DNA of 64,000 nt from contig JACRHD010000008.1 in assembly GCA_016234115.1 (NCBI GenBank), positions 1-64,000 of the forward strand. The letters run 5' to 3'. The notes under the pieces were generated by a model. The model searched no databases and was not told the DNA's origin. It saw nothing but the letters and a program-made list of their open reading frames with translations. The position numbers were made by a program, and so were the translations under genes. Positions 56,601 through 64,000 of the stretch are shown here, piece by piece; within the stretch, counting starts at the first letter, position 1, and each line of letters begins with the position of its first letter. The DNA comes from Nitrospirota bacterium. GTDB taxonomy: Bacteria > Nitrospirota > Thermodesulfovibrionia > UBA6902.

Positions 56601-57759
56601 ACGCAAACCCGAAGACTGTGTCGGGATGAAGTGTTATGAAGCAGTCCACGGGTCAACGGCCCCGCCTGATTTCTGCCCTCATTCCCGCACCCTTAAGGAC
56701 GGCTGTGAGCATACTGAGGAGGTGCATGAGGAGCGTCTTGGAATGGACTTGCTGGTCACCACCACCCCGCTGTTTGATGAACAGGGAAAGATGGTCGCTT
56801 CGGTCCATGTCGCTCATGACATCACCGGGCGGAAAAAGGCGGAGAACAAACTGCGCGAAAGCGCGGAGCGTCTGAACAGGGCGCAGGAGATCGCTCATCT
56901 GGGCAGTTGGGAGCTCGATCTTGTCAATAATACTCTGGCCTGGTCGGATGAGATTTACCGGATATTCGGCCTGCAGCCGCAGGAGTTCGACGCGACATAC
57001 GAAGCATTCCTGGCGAGGGTCCATCCGGACGACCGGGCTGCCGTTGATGCAGCATATTCAGGCTCAATACGCGAGGGAAAGGACTCATACGAGACCGAGC
57101 ACCGGATCGTACGTAAAGACAACGGCGAGGTCCGCGTCGTCCATGAAAAATGCGAGCACATCCGCGACGCATCCGGGAATATCATCCGGTCGTTAGGCAT
57201 GGTGCACGATATTACGGAAGTGAAGCAGGCTGGGGAAGCCGTGAAAAGGCTTGCCACTGTGCTTCAGATCTCCAACGACGCCATCACGATACAGGACTTC
57301 GATGGCAACTTCACTGCCTGGAACGACGGGGCCGGGAGGATGTTCGGCTGGACAGAGGCAGAAGCCCTTAAGATGAAAGTCCGGGACACCATACCGGCTG
57401 AGAAACTAACGGAGACGCTGGAGTATCTTGAGAAGCTGCGTCTTGGAGAGACTATGCCGTCGTTCGAGACTCAGCGCGTTACAAAGGACGGACGCATCCT
57501 CGATATCTGGCTGACAGCGACCGTGCTGAAGGATGAAGCGGGTGCGCCGGTGGCCATTGCCACGACCGAGCGAGATATCACCGAGCGTAAGCGGGCGGAT
57601 GAGGCGCTCAGGCAGCGGAATGAGGAATTGACGCGCTTCAATAGCGCTGCGGTAGGGCGTGAGCTCCGCATGATAGAATTGAAAAAAGAGGTGAACGAAC
57701 TGTGCGGAAGGGTAGGCGATTCGCCGCGCTATCCGCTCGATTTCGAGAAGGAAGAATAA
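53665..57759 (+). CDS. CheB-CheR fusion with multiple PAS domains
   Basis: 1364 residues. CheB methylesterase (about 12-195) with GASAGG nucleophile Ser, HLSPTHKS His and [10 protein letters not shown] Asp. CheR methyltransferase (about 210-475) with [15 protein letters not shown] at ~310 and a later NLLIYL. A long coiled coil (about 645-715) of repeated [13 protein letters not shown] units. Then several PAS/PAC domains (about 720-830, 835-935, 945-1060, 1070-1185, 1190-1310). No receiver, kinase or other output follows; the protein ends in a helical tail. Fused CheB/CheR proteins may set receptor methylation in response to PAS ligands. Start chosen at ATG 53665 with GAGGTAAG upstream. Confidence 0.92.
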   Translation: MEPNDVTSKDNASQPSFPIVAIGASAGGLNALQCFMAELPKDFGFAIVFMQHLSPTHKSLLPDLLRSARPELEIIEISDGMEVLPGRIYLCPPGKETKILKGSFRVFDLPEDHVHLPIDEFFISLAEETGERVIAVILSGAGTDGARGVQAVRTGGGTVFVQEPSTAEFASMPIAAVNTGQADGVLPAGEIAGEILRLHGTVEVVPEEVFTPEDFDIFYRLVREKTGLRFDHYKKSVVGRRIRRRMYLRGIPAIHDYAKLISEKDSEAVSLASDLMIGVTSFFRDRLAWKALKSSVIRNLAAQDEDSPVRVWTPACATGEEAYSIAMALHYEFSLAGRRRDIQVFATDVNDRALERAREGTYPGSIAADVPSDFMKKYFVCSEDGNSVIITKEVREKVVFAKQDLLADPPFSRLDLVICRNLLIYLEQKAQEKCIALFHYALKDGGYLFMGNAESVGRNKALFRSISHKKCRLYQKLETRLSLRLPLTLPFARERTASPPLLQAPSPELTQSVAGLVQENLLEVYAPAAVAINERYDIIYHNGPTNLYLRHPRGAPTQNLLELIPETLRNRVRGAIYRATHEGRDIPVRANITDDGGRKRQVTLRISKLEESVFLVVLSEKGGITEQAGEVSPEAVVDETAIRQLETELSVTRAELQSNIEQLKSLNEELQSSNEELQAANEELETSREELQSLNEELITVNSQLQGKVEEQEETNNDLNNFLTSTNIPTVFLDTRFRVKRFTPAMSKLLKLIPSDVGRPIADMSQEAVGPDLIADAQAVLDQLVPVKKEMMINQTWYVRSTLPYRTSDNRIEGVVITYNDVTELKLVEERIRHLASFPERNPNPVIEVDSSGKITFCNPATEKILEKLGMDKGDINVFLSEDFDAILKNLENKEEATLYRELTIKDRVFSSTVNVAPLLNVVRIYAFDITERKRAEEAIVRAKEEWERTFSNVPDMIAILDNNHRVIRVNDSMAKRLGRKPEDCVGMKCYEAVHGSTAPPDFCPHSRTLKDGCEHTEEVHEERLGMDLLVTTTPLFDEQGKMVASVHVAHDITGRKKAENKLRESAERLNRAQEIAHLGSWELDLVNNTLAWSDEIYRIFGLQPQEFDATYEAFLARVHPDDRAAVDAAYSGSIREGKDSYETEHRIVRKDNGEVRVVHEKCEHIRDASGNIIRSLGMVHDITEVKQAGEAVKRLATVLQISNDAITIQDFDGNFTAWNDGAGRMFGWTEAEALKMKVRDTIPAEKLTETLEYLEKLRLGETMPSFETQRVTKDGRILDIWLTATVLKDEAGAPVAIATTERDITERKRADEALRQRNEELTRFNSAAVGRELRMIELKKEVNELCGRVGDSPRYPLDFEKEE

Positions 57760-57836
57760 CCCCTCCCGACCTCCCCTCAACTTAAGGGGAGGAGCTAATT
57801 CCCTCCTCTTAAGATAAGAGGGGGCGAGGGGGAGTT
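57758..57836. repeat. Family-A-like repeat, copy A5, before the binding-protein gene
   Basis: CCCCTCCCGACCTCCCCTCA-ACTTAAGGGGAGGAG and CCCTCCTCTTAAGATAAGAG-GGGGCGAGGGGGAG form two adjacent hairpins filling the whole gap. The last arm (GAGGGGGAGTT) sits at Shine-Dalgarno distance from ATG 57837. Confidence 0.7.
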
Positions 57837-58892
57837 ATGAAGGAATGCCTGAAGATGACAACAGGGAATAATGCATCTATTAATATAAATCGTATACTGA
57901 CACGGACACCGCTTGTCGTCGCGGCGCTGGCGATATGCCTCTGTTTCTTCGCGTGTACACAGACTGATCAACAGCCTGCCGGGCCGGCTGAAAAGGTCAC
58001 TATCGCCTATGCGACCGCGCCTTACACGGTGCTTATTGACATTGCCCAGGCCCAGGGTTATTTCCGGCAGGAAGGCCTGGAGGTGGTCCCTCAATTGCAT
58101 TCATATGGGAAACTTACCCTTGATGCCCTTCTGGCGGGTAAGGCGGACTTTGCGACTATCGGCGAAACACCTTTCATGTTTGCCGTTATGAAGGGAGAAA
58201 AGATATCGGTAATCGTGACCATTCAGAACTCCAATAAGAACAATGCCGTTATTGCAAGAAAGGACAGCGGCATTCGCGCCCCGCGTGACTTGAAAGGCAG
58301 GAGGATAGCGGTGACTTCCGGCACTATCGGTGAATTTTATATGGACACTTTTTTGGCCGCAAATGGGATTTCAAGGAAGGACGTAAAGATAGTCTTCCTG
58401 AGTCCTGCGAGAATGCTTGAGGCCCTGACAAGCGGGGAAATAGATGCCGCCTCCACATGGAACCCCGATCTGATACTTATGCAGAGAAAATTAGGCGATA
58501 AGGGGACCACATTCTACAACGAAGATATTTATACTCAGAACTTCCAGATCGTCGCATCGCAGGATTATATACGCAAGAACCCGGAGAGGGTCAGGAAGGT
58601 GCTTCGCGCCCTTGTCAGGGCAGAGGAATTTGTCGGGAAAAGTCCTGCTGAGGCACAAAAGATCGTTGCGGCTTCCCGGCAGATGGAAAGAAGCCTGCTT
58701 GGCGATATGTGGCAAGTAAGCACCTTCAACGTAAAACTTGACCAGTCGCTTGTGCTCGCACTCGAAGACGAATCACGCTGGGCAATTAAAGCCGGGCTGA
58801 CCAGGGAGACGAAGATGCCCAATTATCTCGATTTCATATACCTCGACGGTCTGACGTCGGTCAAGCCGGAAGCGGTAAGGATACTGAGATGA
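57837..58892 (+). CDS. Orphan ABC-type substrate-binding lipoprotein
   Basis: 351 residues. Signal with lipobox CFFAC at about residue 35-39, so membrane-anchored. The body matches the SsuA/NrtA/ThiY (NMT1-like) binding-protein class: KVTIAYATAPYTVLIDIAQAQGYFRQEGLEV, LLAGKADFATIGETPFMFA, LKGRRIAVTSGTIGEFYMD and ASTWNPDLILMQ. Such proteins bind sulfonates, nitrate, pyrimidines or similar small molecules. No permease or ATPase gene lies nearby; a sensor kinase follows, so it may act in signalling. Start at 57837 or 57855; the first uses a ribosome-binding site donated by the upstream repeat. Confidence 0.88.
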   Translation: MKECLKMTTGNNASININRILTRTPLVVAALAICLCFFACTQTDQQPAGPAEKVTIAYATAPYTVLIDIAQAQGYFRQEGLEVVPQLHSYGKLTLDALLAGKADFATIGETPFMFAVMKGEKISVIVTIQNSNKNNAVIARKDSGIRAPRDLKGRRIAVTSGTIGEFYMDTFLAANGISRKDVKIVFLSPARMLEALTSGEIDAASTWNPDLILMQRKLGDKGTTFYNEDIYTQNFQIVASQDYIRKNPERVRKVLRALVRAEEFVGKSPAEAQKIVAASRQMERSLLGDMWQVSTFNVKLDQSLVLALEDESRWAIKAGLTRETKMPNYLDFIYLDGLTSVKPEAVRILR

Positions 58893-58901
58893 AGAAAATA
58901 G

Positions 58902-59058
58902 GGGCAAGGGACAGGGGTCATGGGGCAAGGGTTTAACGAATTAGAGGTGAACGAATATAACGAATTAGAGAGTCAAAGACAGGAAGTGGGAAGGTTATTG
59001 CGAGGTTTAATTAATTCGCTAAAGTGATTTTATCCTTGCCCCCTGCCCCTTGACCCTT
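58902..59058. repeat. MITE-like inverted repeat between binding protein and kinase
   Basis: Left arm GGGGCAAGGGACAGGGGTCA and right arm CTTGCCCCCTGCCCCTTGAC bracket ~110 bp containing two AACGAATTAGAG units and AATTCGCTAAAGTG. The end motifs match the CCCTTGCCCC block inserted in cusA. Confidence 0.7.
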
Positions 59059-59072
59059 TTTAAAGGTAAGCT

Positions 59073-62000
59073 ATGCAGGTTAAACAAAGACTGAAAATAA
59101 ACATTGCTGTTTCCGTGACAGCGGCCCTTATCATTCTCCTGATGCTTTCCCTTGGGCTGTACCGCGTCAACCGCGCCCTGGAGGCATCGGATATCGCCGA
59201 CGAGATAGGCAGGGGCGCATTTGAAAGAAGCACCTTCAGAGAAGATTATTTGCGGACGAACAGTGAACGGGCCAGAGATCAGTGGTTCGTCAAATACGAA
59301 CATATAGGCAAATTGCTGACGGGGGCCTCTGAAAAGTTTCAGGGTGCCGAAGACAGGAAGATCATCGAAGAGCTGATCAAAGATCATCAGGCGACCAAAA
59401 AGCTCTTCACTGCAATCGTGGAGGAACGGAATAAGAGCGGATTGACCGCAGATTCTGCCGCACTCTCGGAGGCGCTTGAAGACAGGCTCCGCACCCAGTT
59501 ACACATGAGATTATATGATAAGCTCCTGAACATACGCAATTTGCACGAGTCGGCCAGAGAAAACCTTTCCTCCTCCCTTATGTTTGCGGGCGTGGGCATC
59601 TTTGCCGCATTTGTAATCATCCTCGCGGCGACATCAATCAATTCATGGACAATGGGACGCATGATCGCAGACCGCATCCTGCGGCTCCGCGACGGCGCCT
59701 CGGTCATCGGAGGGGGAAACCTCGATTACAGGATCGACATTAAAGGCGATGACGAGTTTGCCGAGCTCTCGGATTCGTTTAATGCAATGACCGTAAAATT
59801 GAGCGGGACCAACAGCTATCTCAAAAACGAGATCGAGGAGCGCAAGCGGGCGGAGGAGGCGGTACGCGCGAGCGAAGCCAATGTCCGCAATTTCCTCAAT
59901 ACCGCCGCCATCGGACTTGTCCGCGTCAGCCGCGACCTTCATTACCTGTCCGTCAACGCGGCTTACGGCACACTTGTCGGCAGGCCCGTGGACCAGATCG
60001 TTGGACGCACTATCGGCGAGGTGCTGGGCGAACCGGCGCTGGAGAATATTCGCCCCTACATCGAGCGCGCGTTGCGCGGCGAGCGCATCGAATGCGAGAT
60101 GGAGTTGCGCATTGAGGCCACAAGGGCGCGATGGATTCACGTGATTTACTCGCCCGATCACGACGACGCCGGCGCCGTGATCGGCTTTGTCGGCTCGATT
60201 GCCGACGTCACCGAGCGCAAACAGGCCGAGGAAGCGCGCCGCGAAAGCGACCGGCGCGTCCGGGAAATTCTCGCGAGCATCACTTCGGGCTATCAGGTCA
60301 TCGACCGGCACGGGCGATACACCGAGTTCAACGACCCCGCCCAAAAAATGATCGCGGCCGGCGGACGCGATCCCGACGCGCTTCTCGGCCAACATGTGCT
60401 CGAAGCGTTCCCTGACACGCGCGACTTAGCCGGCACCCACGCCCTGCTCCGGACGCTCACCGAGCGCGTGCCGACCGAAGCGGAGAATTTTTACGAGGCG
60501 TGGCATCGCTGGTTTGCCGTTCGCAACTACCCGACGCCCGACGGCGGCGTGGCGATGTTCTTCGACGACATCACCGAGCGCAAGCTGGCGGAGGACGAAA
60601 TCAAGCGGCGCAATGCCGTTCAGAACGGTATCAACAGGATATTCAAAGAGGCGCTCACGTGTGATACGGAAGAGCAATTGGGCCGCGCATGTCTGGCGGT
60701 TGCGGAAGAGATAACCCAAAGCAGGTTCGGTTTTATTGATGAACTCAACCCTGCCACCGGCAGGCTGGACGTCCTCGCAATAAGCGACCCCGGATGGGAC
60801 CTCTGCCGCGTGGAAGACAAAATGGGCGGCCACGGAAAAGCGCCCATCTCGGTAAATATCCACGGCATTTACGGCAGGGTCTTTTTAGACGGGAAACCTC
60901 TGTTAACAAACGACCCGGCCTCGCATGAGGACAGCATCGGCATCCCGGAGGGGCATCCGCCTCTCACGGCATTTCTCGGCGTGCCCCTAATCCATGACGG
61001 GAAGACCATCGGCATAGTAGGCCTCGGTAACAGGGAAGGCGGTTATCGTCAGGAGGATCTGGAGGTGCTCGAAGCCCTCACCCCGGTCATTATTGAAGTA
61101 TTGCTGAGGGCGCGGGCCGAGGAGGCGCTGCGTAAGGCGTATGACGATCTGGAGATACGTGTCCGGGAGCGCACCAAAGAGCTCCGGGAGATCAACGAGA
61201 CCCTGGAGCTGCGCGTGGCGGAGCGCACCGCCGAGATCCAGTCAGCCAATATCTCCCTGCGCAACACGAGCAAGGCCGCCCTCAATATGATGGAAGACGC
61301 CTTCGACGCACGCCGTCAGGCCGAAGAAGCTAACGCGAAGCTGCAGATCGAGGTCGCCGGGCGCATGGAGGCCGAGGAACAGATAAGGACTCTTAACGAA
61401 CAATTGCAGCGCAAGATCGATGAGCTTATTACCTCAAACAAAGAGCTTGAGTCCTTCTCCTACTCTGTCTCTCACGACCTGCGCGCCCCCCTGCGGCACC
61501 TTACGGGGTTTGCGGAGCTGCTGAAGAAGAGGGTCGGTTCAGAGCTTGACGAAAAGAGCAGGGAATACGTCGAATTCATATCGGGCGCAGCGGTGCAGAT
61601 GGGAAAGCTGATCGACGATCTCCTTTCATTTTCGCGCGCGGGCCGAGTCGAAATGAAACTGCAGCAGATGCATCTTGATATCATGGTAAGAGGGGTCATC
61701 CGCAGTCTCGGCAGCGAGGCTGAAGGAAGGGACGTGGAGTGGAATACACAGGTCCTTCCGGAAGTCCTGGGCGACCCTTCACTCCTTAAGCTTGTATGGA
61801 CCAACCTTATTTCCAACGCCCTGAAGTTTACACGCACGAAAAAACATGCGATAATTGAGATCGGGAGTAGGGATGAAGGAAGCGAATATGTATTTTTTGT
61901 TAAAGACAACGGCGTCGGGTTCGACATGAGATTTAAAGACAAGCTCTTTTCCATATTCCAGCGCCTGCATTCGCCCACTGAGTTTGAAGGCACGGGCGTG

Positions 62001-62105
62001 GGCCTGGCAAACGTGCAGCGTATCGTCAGCCGCCACGGCGGCAGGGTATGGGCGGAGAGCGAAGTGGGAGACGGGGCGACGTTTTATTTTACGTTGCCTA
62101 AATAA
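59073..62105 (+). CDS. Multi-sensor histidine kinase
   Basis: 1010 residues. TM1 about 8-30, a periplasmic helical domain of ~135 residues, TM2 about 168-190, HAMP (RILRLRDGASVIGGGNLDYRI), PAS1 (~270-385), PAS2 (~390-510), GAF (~530-700), coiled coils (LEIRVRERTKELREINETLELR). HisKA has YSVSHDLRAPLRHLTGF with the phospho-His near 800. The HATPase has NLISNALKFT, DNGVGFD and GTGVGLANVQRIV. The coding DNA from about 59850 to 60610 is much richer in GC and uses CGC for Arg, unlike the AGG-rich flanks, so the PAS region looks imported. Follows the binding-protein gene. Confidence 0.93.
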   Translation: MQVKQRLKINIAVSVTAALIILLMLSLGLYRVNRALEASDIADEIGRGAFERSTFREDYLRTNSERARDQWFVKYEHIGKLLTGASEKFQGAEDRKIIEELIKDHQATKKLFTAIVEERNKSGLTADSAALSEALEDRLRTQLHMRLYDKLLNIRNLHESARENLSSSLMFAGVGIFAAFVIILAATSINSWTMGRMIADRILRLRDGASVIGGGNLDYRIDIKGDDEFAELSDSFNAMTVKLSGTNSYLKNEIEERKRAEEAVRASEANVRNFLNTAAIGLVRVSRDLHYLSVNAAYGTLVGRPVDQIVGRTIGEVLGEPALENIRPYIERALRGERIECEMELRIEATRARWIHVIYSPDHDDAGAVIGFVGSIADVTERKQAEEARRESDRRVREILASITSGYQVIDRHGRYTEFNDPAQKMIAAGGRDPDALLGQHVLEAFPDTRDLAGTHALLRTLTERVPTEAENFYEAWHRWFAVRNYPTPDGGVAMFFDDITERKLAEDEIKRRNAVQNGINRIFKEALTCDTEEQLGRACLAVAEEITQSRFGFIDELNPATGRLDVLAISDPGWDLCRVEDKMGGHGKAPISVNIHGIYGRVFLDGKPLLTNDPASHEDSIGIPEGHPPLTAFLGVPLIHDGKTIGIVGLGNREGGYRQEDLEVLEALTPVIIEVLLRARAEEALRKAYDDLEIRVRERTKELREINETLELRVAERTAEIQSANISLRNTSKAALNMMEDAFDARRQAEEANAKLQIEVAGRMEAEEQIRTLNEQLQRKIDELITSNKELESFSYSVSHDLRAPLRHLTGFAELLKKRVGSELDEKSREYVEFISGAAVQMGKLIDDLLSFSRAGRVEMKLQQMHLDIMVRGVIRSLGSEAEGRDVEWNTQVLPEVLGDPSLLKLVWTNLISNALKFTRTKKHAIIEIGSRDEGSEYVFFVKDNGVGFDMRFKDKLFSIFQRLHSPTEFEGTGVGLANVQRIVSRHGGRVWAESEVGDGATFYFTLPK

Positions 62106-62111
62106 CAGCTT

Positions 62112-62234
62112 TATTCCCCCTTAGTAAAGGGGGGGGAAGGGGGTTGTTTTAATAAATTGTTATACCTTAGAAAAAGCAGGAGAGGGTTGATTTATTAGAA
62201 CAACCCCCCTACCCCCCTTTACTAAGGGGGAATA
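62112..62234. repeat. Family-A inverted repeat, copy A6, left of DUF559 gene
   Basis: Left arm TATTCCCCCTTAGTAAAGGG, continuing GGGGGAAGGGGGTTGTT; right arm AACAACCCCCCTACCCCCC-TTTACTAAGGGGGAATA, near-perfect over ~36 bp with a ~50-bp spacer. It is followed by GAGTTC and a small hairpin (GCCCCCTTTTGAAAGGGGG, 62241-62259) that ends at the next gene's ribosome-binding position. Confidence 0.9.
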
Positions 62235-62268
62235 GAGTTCGCCCCCTTTTGAAAGGGGGAATTTAACA

Positions 62269-62643
62269 ATGAAAATACAATACGACCCAAAACTGAAACA
62301 TAGATCAAGAGAACTCAGGAAGCAGGGTGTTTTTTCAGAAGTTCTGCTTTGGACATATCTGAAAGGCAGACAAATGCTTGGCCATCAGTTTATGAGACAA
62401 AAGCCGGTAGGAAATTATATTGTTGATTTCTATTGCAGCAAACTGCAATTGGTTATAGAAATAGATGGAGAAAGTCATAATGGCAGATTTGATTACGATG
62501 TGGACCGGCAGCAATTCCTTGAGTCTTTGGGATTGACCGTTCTAAGATTTAACGATGTGGATGTGAAGAGGGATTTAGAAAGTGTTGTTATGGCAATCGA
62601 GAGGTGGATTGATGGAAGGGTAAACAACCCTATTCCCCCTTAG
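62269..62643 (+). CDS. DUF559 endonuclease-like protein
   Basis: 124 residues. Family landmarks of DUF559 (PD-(D/E)xK, Vsr-like fold): E24 in FSEVLLW, MRQKPVGNYIVDFYC with D53, IEIDGESH with E64, D66, E68 and H70, and LRFNDVDV. DUF559 members are predicted nucleases without settled function. The apparent Shine-Dalgarno (AGGGGGAA) belongs to the family-A hairpin upstream. The last residues (NNPIPP) and the TAG stop (CCCCCTTAG) are inside the downstream A7 repeat. The gene thus has no sequence of its own outside the repeats on either side. Codon use is A/T-richer than in the flanking signalling genes, suggesting transfer. Confidence 0.88.
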   Translation: MKIQYDPKLKHRSRELRKQGVFSEVLLWTYLKGRQMLGHQFMRQKPVGNYIVDFYCSKLQLVIEIDGESHNGRFDYDVDRQQFLESLGLTVLRFNDVDVKRDLESVVMAIERWIDGRVNNPIPP

Positions 62644-62732
62644 TAAAGGGGGGGAAGGGGGGTTGTTTAAATAATTACCTGAGTTGCTTTATCTAAACAA
62701 CCCCCTTGATCCCCCTTTACTAAGGGGGAATA
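62631..62732. repeat. Family-A inverted repeat, copy A7, right of DUF559 gene
   Basis: Same arms and orientation as A6: TATTCCCCCTTAGTAAAGGG ... AACAACCCCCTTGATCCCCC-TTTACTAAGGGGGAATA, spacer ~25 bp. It is followed by GAGTTTGG and a small hairpin GCCCCCTTTACTAAGGGGG (62779-62797), repeating the arrangement seen left of the gene. Confidence 0.9.
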
Positions 62733-62812
62733 GAGTTTGGACTTCCCCCGGTTTAACGGACACCTCGAAAGGTTAGTTGCCCCCTTTACTAAGGGGGAAT
62801 TAAAGGATCTGC

Positions 62813-63268
62813 ATGGAGCTGAAACGGATATTGCTGGTTGAGGACAACCCGCATGATGTTGAGCTGGCGCTTGTGAACCTGACCGAGTACAACATCGCCA
62901 ATGAAATAGAGGTCGTAAATGACGGGGTCGAGGCCCTCGATTACCTTTACCGGCGCGGCAGGTTCGCTGAACGCCAGGAGGGCAACCCGGCAGTGGTGCT
63001 TCTGGACCTCAAGATGCCGAAGGTAGGAGGCATCGAGTTGCTCAGGGCCATAAAGGAGGACGATAACCTGAAGTTCATACCCGTCGTGTTTCTCACCTCC
63101 TCGCGCGAGGAGTGCGACCTTGTAGAATGCTATAAGCTCGGGGCCAATGCTTACGTCGTAAAGCCGGTCGATTTTCATGAGCTTGCACACGCCATCAAGA
63201 GTCTCGGTATGTTCTGGGCGATCATCAATGAGCCTCCGCCGGGGAGTATCATTAAGCCTAAGGGTTAG
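62813..63268 (+). CDS. Single-domain response regulator, Rcp1-like
   Basis: 151 residues. Receiver with E10-D11, phosphoacceptor Asp in LLDLKMPKVGG (near residue 65), Thr/Ser in FLTSSREE and Lys in VVKPVDF. The inserted segment YLYRRGRFAERQEG between helix 2 and strand 3 is typical of the Rcp1 family that partners phytochrome-like and multi-PAS kinases. No output domain. The obvious partner is the histidine kinase at 59073, from which it is now separated by the DUF559 cassette; the two were probably adjacent before insertion. Confidence 0.92.
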   Translation: MELKRILLVEDNPHDVELALVNLTEYNIANEIEVVNDGVEALDYLYRRGRFAERQEGNPAVVLLDLKMPKVGGIELLRAIKEDDNLKFIPVVFLTSSREECDLVECYKLGANAYVVKPVDFHELAHAIKSLGMFWAIINEPPPGSIIKPKG

Positions 63269-63298
63269 AAGGAGTCTATCAGCAAAGACTCTCAACGT

Positions 63299-63383
63299 GT
63301 CATTCCCGCAGTCCGTAAGCGGGAATCCAGAAGCAGTTCATATTAAAGAAACTGGATTCCCGATAAAAACCTCGGGAATGACA
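63299..63383. repeat. Family-B inverted repeat, copy B5
   Basis: GTCATTCCCGCAGTCCGTAA-GCGGGAATCCAG and CTGGATTCCCGATAAAAACC-TCGGGAATGAC arms, 30 bp after the receiver stop, where it could terminate transcription. Confidence 0.85.
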
Positions 63384-63421
63384 AACCGTGAGACCTCGCC
63401 TGAGAATTAATCAGAAAAGAG

Positions 63422-63604
63422 TCAACGCGGTTTCTGTTTTTTGAGTTTAAACTTGAGGCACTGTATTCCGGAGGATGCGTAGACGAGGGACGAGGGCATT
63501 TGTCTTGTCTTGAAGCCCATCGCCCTGCAGCCGCGCGGTAATTTTTCATCCCACGTAATGAAGTAATGAGCACAGTTAAAACAGTTGATCCTGTCTTCTT
63601 TCAT
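63422..63604 (-). CDS. Small cysteine-containing conserved protein
   Basis: 60 residues with a possible zinc site: CFNCAHYFITWD near the start, GCRAMGFKTRQMP in the middle and a fourth Cys in GIQCLKF. Similar short C-x2-C proteins occur widely in environmental bacteria as uncharacterised ORFs. No strong ribosome-binding site is visible upstream. It lies between a family-B repeat and a family-C inverted repeat, downstream of ftsY on the same strand. Confidence 0.6.
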   Translation of the reverse strand: MKEDRINCFNCAHYFITWDEKLPRGCRAMGFKTRQMPSSLVYASSGIQCLKFKLKKQKPR

Positions 63605-63612
63605 GCTAAGAA

Positions 63613-63717
63613 CAAGTGAGAAGTAAGAAGTGGGAAGGGAGAAGTAAAAAAAAATCGCCTGACGGCGCTGTTACGATGCCTTCACTTCTCACTTCTTACT
63701 TCCCACTTCTCACTTTT
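63613..63717. repeat. Family-C inverted repeat after ftsY
   Basis: AAGTGAGAAGTAAGAAGTGG-GAAGGGAGAAGT faces ACTTCTCACTTCTTACTTCC-CACTTCTCACTT, with the hairpin CGCCTGACGGCG in the loop. The right arm ends at the ftsY stop codon, so it may terminate ftsY transcription. Confidence 0.75.
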
Positions 63718-64000
63718 ATTCGAACAACGCCTCAATAAACTCCGCCGCGTCGAAGTCCTGCAGGTCTTCAACTGCCTCGCCTACCCCGATCAGCTTCACC
63801 GGAATGTTGAGCTCCTTGTTTATGGCCAAAATAATGCCTCCCTTTGCAGTGCCGTCGAGTTTCGTCAGGGCTATCCCCGTGACCCCTACCGCCTCATTGA
63901 ATATTTTGGCCTGGTTGATGGCGTTCTGCCCTGACGTGGCGTCAACGACGAGGAGGACTTCATGGGGCGCAGATGGAGACTCCCTGCTGATAACGCGCTT
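63716..64000 (-). CDS. ftsY: Signal recognition particle receptor FtsY, C-terminal part
   Basis: Partial: only the last ~94 codons lie in the window; the 5' end is beyond 64000. The translated stretch holds VLLVVDATSGQNAINQAKIF, the G4-type TKLDGTAKGG, and GIGE-type closing loop KLIGVGEAVEDLQDFDAAEF, ending IEALFE. This matches the GTPase G domain of FtsY (Ffh differs in the closing loop and has an M domain). FtsY docks the SRP-ribosome complex at the membrane. Confidence 0.93.
   Translation of the reverse strand, partial: KRVISRESPSAPHEVLLVVDATSGQNAINQAKIFNEAVGVTGIALTKLDGTAKGGIILAINKELNIPVKLIGVGEAVEDLQDFDAAEFIEALFE

Noticed and set aside
53703-57780. Long antisense frames across the CheB-CheR gene (up to 254 codons)
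   Set aside because: They follow codon periodicity of the sense gene; no recognisable proteins or ribosome-binding sites.
62112-62800. CRISPR array
   Set aside because: The repeats are palindromic, unevenly spaced and bracket a gene; there are no unique spacers of constant length and no cas genes.

Overview
The window looks like a bacterial chromosome segment from a Gram-negative, probably free-living and environmentally responsive organism. It has outer-membrane efflux (TolC/RND), type IV pilus motors, two sigma-54-type response regulators, GlnE/PII nitrogen control, FeoB, SecA and FtsY. Moderate GC, heavy AGG (Arg) codon use and the large number of dispersed GC-rich palindromes would fit an uncultured Nitrospirota or Desulfobacterota lineage. 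That assignment is an impression from gene content, not a measurement. I see no rRNA, tRNA or CRISPR array.

Layout: (1) 181-5444: a hypothetical helical protein, a small lipoprotein, and an NtrB/NtrC-type two-component pair. (2) 5613-16541: a defence and toxin island. It holds a type I restriction-modification operon (hsdM-hsdS-DUF488 protein-unknown-hsdR-mazG), a TumE-type toxin pair lying between two almost identical mazG copies, and a Phd/RelE-type pair. (3) 16669-17631: dus. (4) 17624-24412, minus strand: a copper/silver-type efflux operon (FixH/YtkA-like protein, OMF, MFP, RND pump, cytochrome c'). (5) 24695-33795: an MCP with a PilJ-type sensor, then pilB-pilT-pilC-pilS-pilR. (6) 33851-41201: SurA-N-like anchored chaperone, VanZ-like protein, feoB, small membrane protein, glnE, and divergent glnB. 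(7) 41294-43435: PAS-GAF-GAF-GAF signalling protein. (8) 43455-49691, minus strand: a second defence island with type III mod, vapBC, a broken type III res, a HipA-like kinase and a DUF3037 protein. (9) 49899-53487: diguanylate cyclase and secA. (10) 53665-63268: a signalling cluster (CheB-CheR-multi-PAS protein, orphan substrate-binding lipoprotein, multi-PAS histidine kinase, DUF559 nuclease cassette, single-domain receiver). (11) 63422-64000: a small cysteine protein and the 3' end of ftsY.

The most unusual theme is repeat DNA. At least four families of short palindromic or inverted repeats are scattered through the window: family A, C-rich 'CCCCCTTT...AAAGGGGG'; family B, 'TCATTCCCGC...GCGGGAATGAC'; family C, low-complexity 'GAGTCATGAGTC / CCCTTGCCCC / GAAGTGGGAA' blocks; family D, 'GGGCGGGTTTAAGCCC'-like hairpins. 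Several lie in frame inside genes: cusA, cusB, both ends of cusC including its signal peptide, and the type III mod. One family-A repeat pair flanks a DUF559 endonuclease-like gene and supplies its apparent Shine-Dalgarno sequence and its stop codon. This makes a compact nuclease-plus-repeat cassette that deserves testing as a mobility unit. Other candidates for novelty are the two extra genes inside the hsd operon, the mazG-TA-mazG arrangement, and the HipA-like/DUF3037 pair beside a type III system whose helicase has lost motif I.
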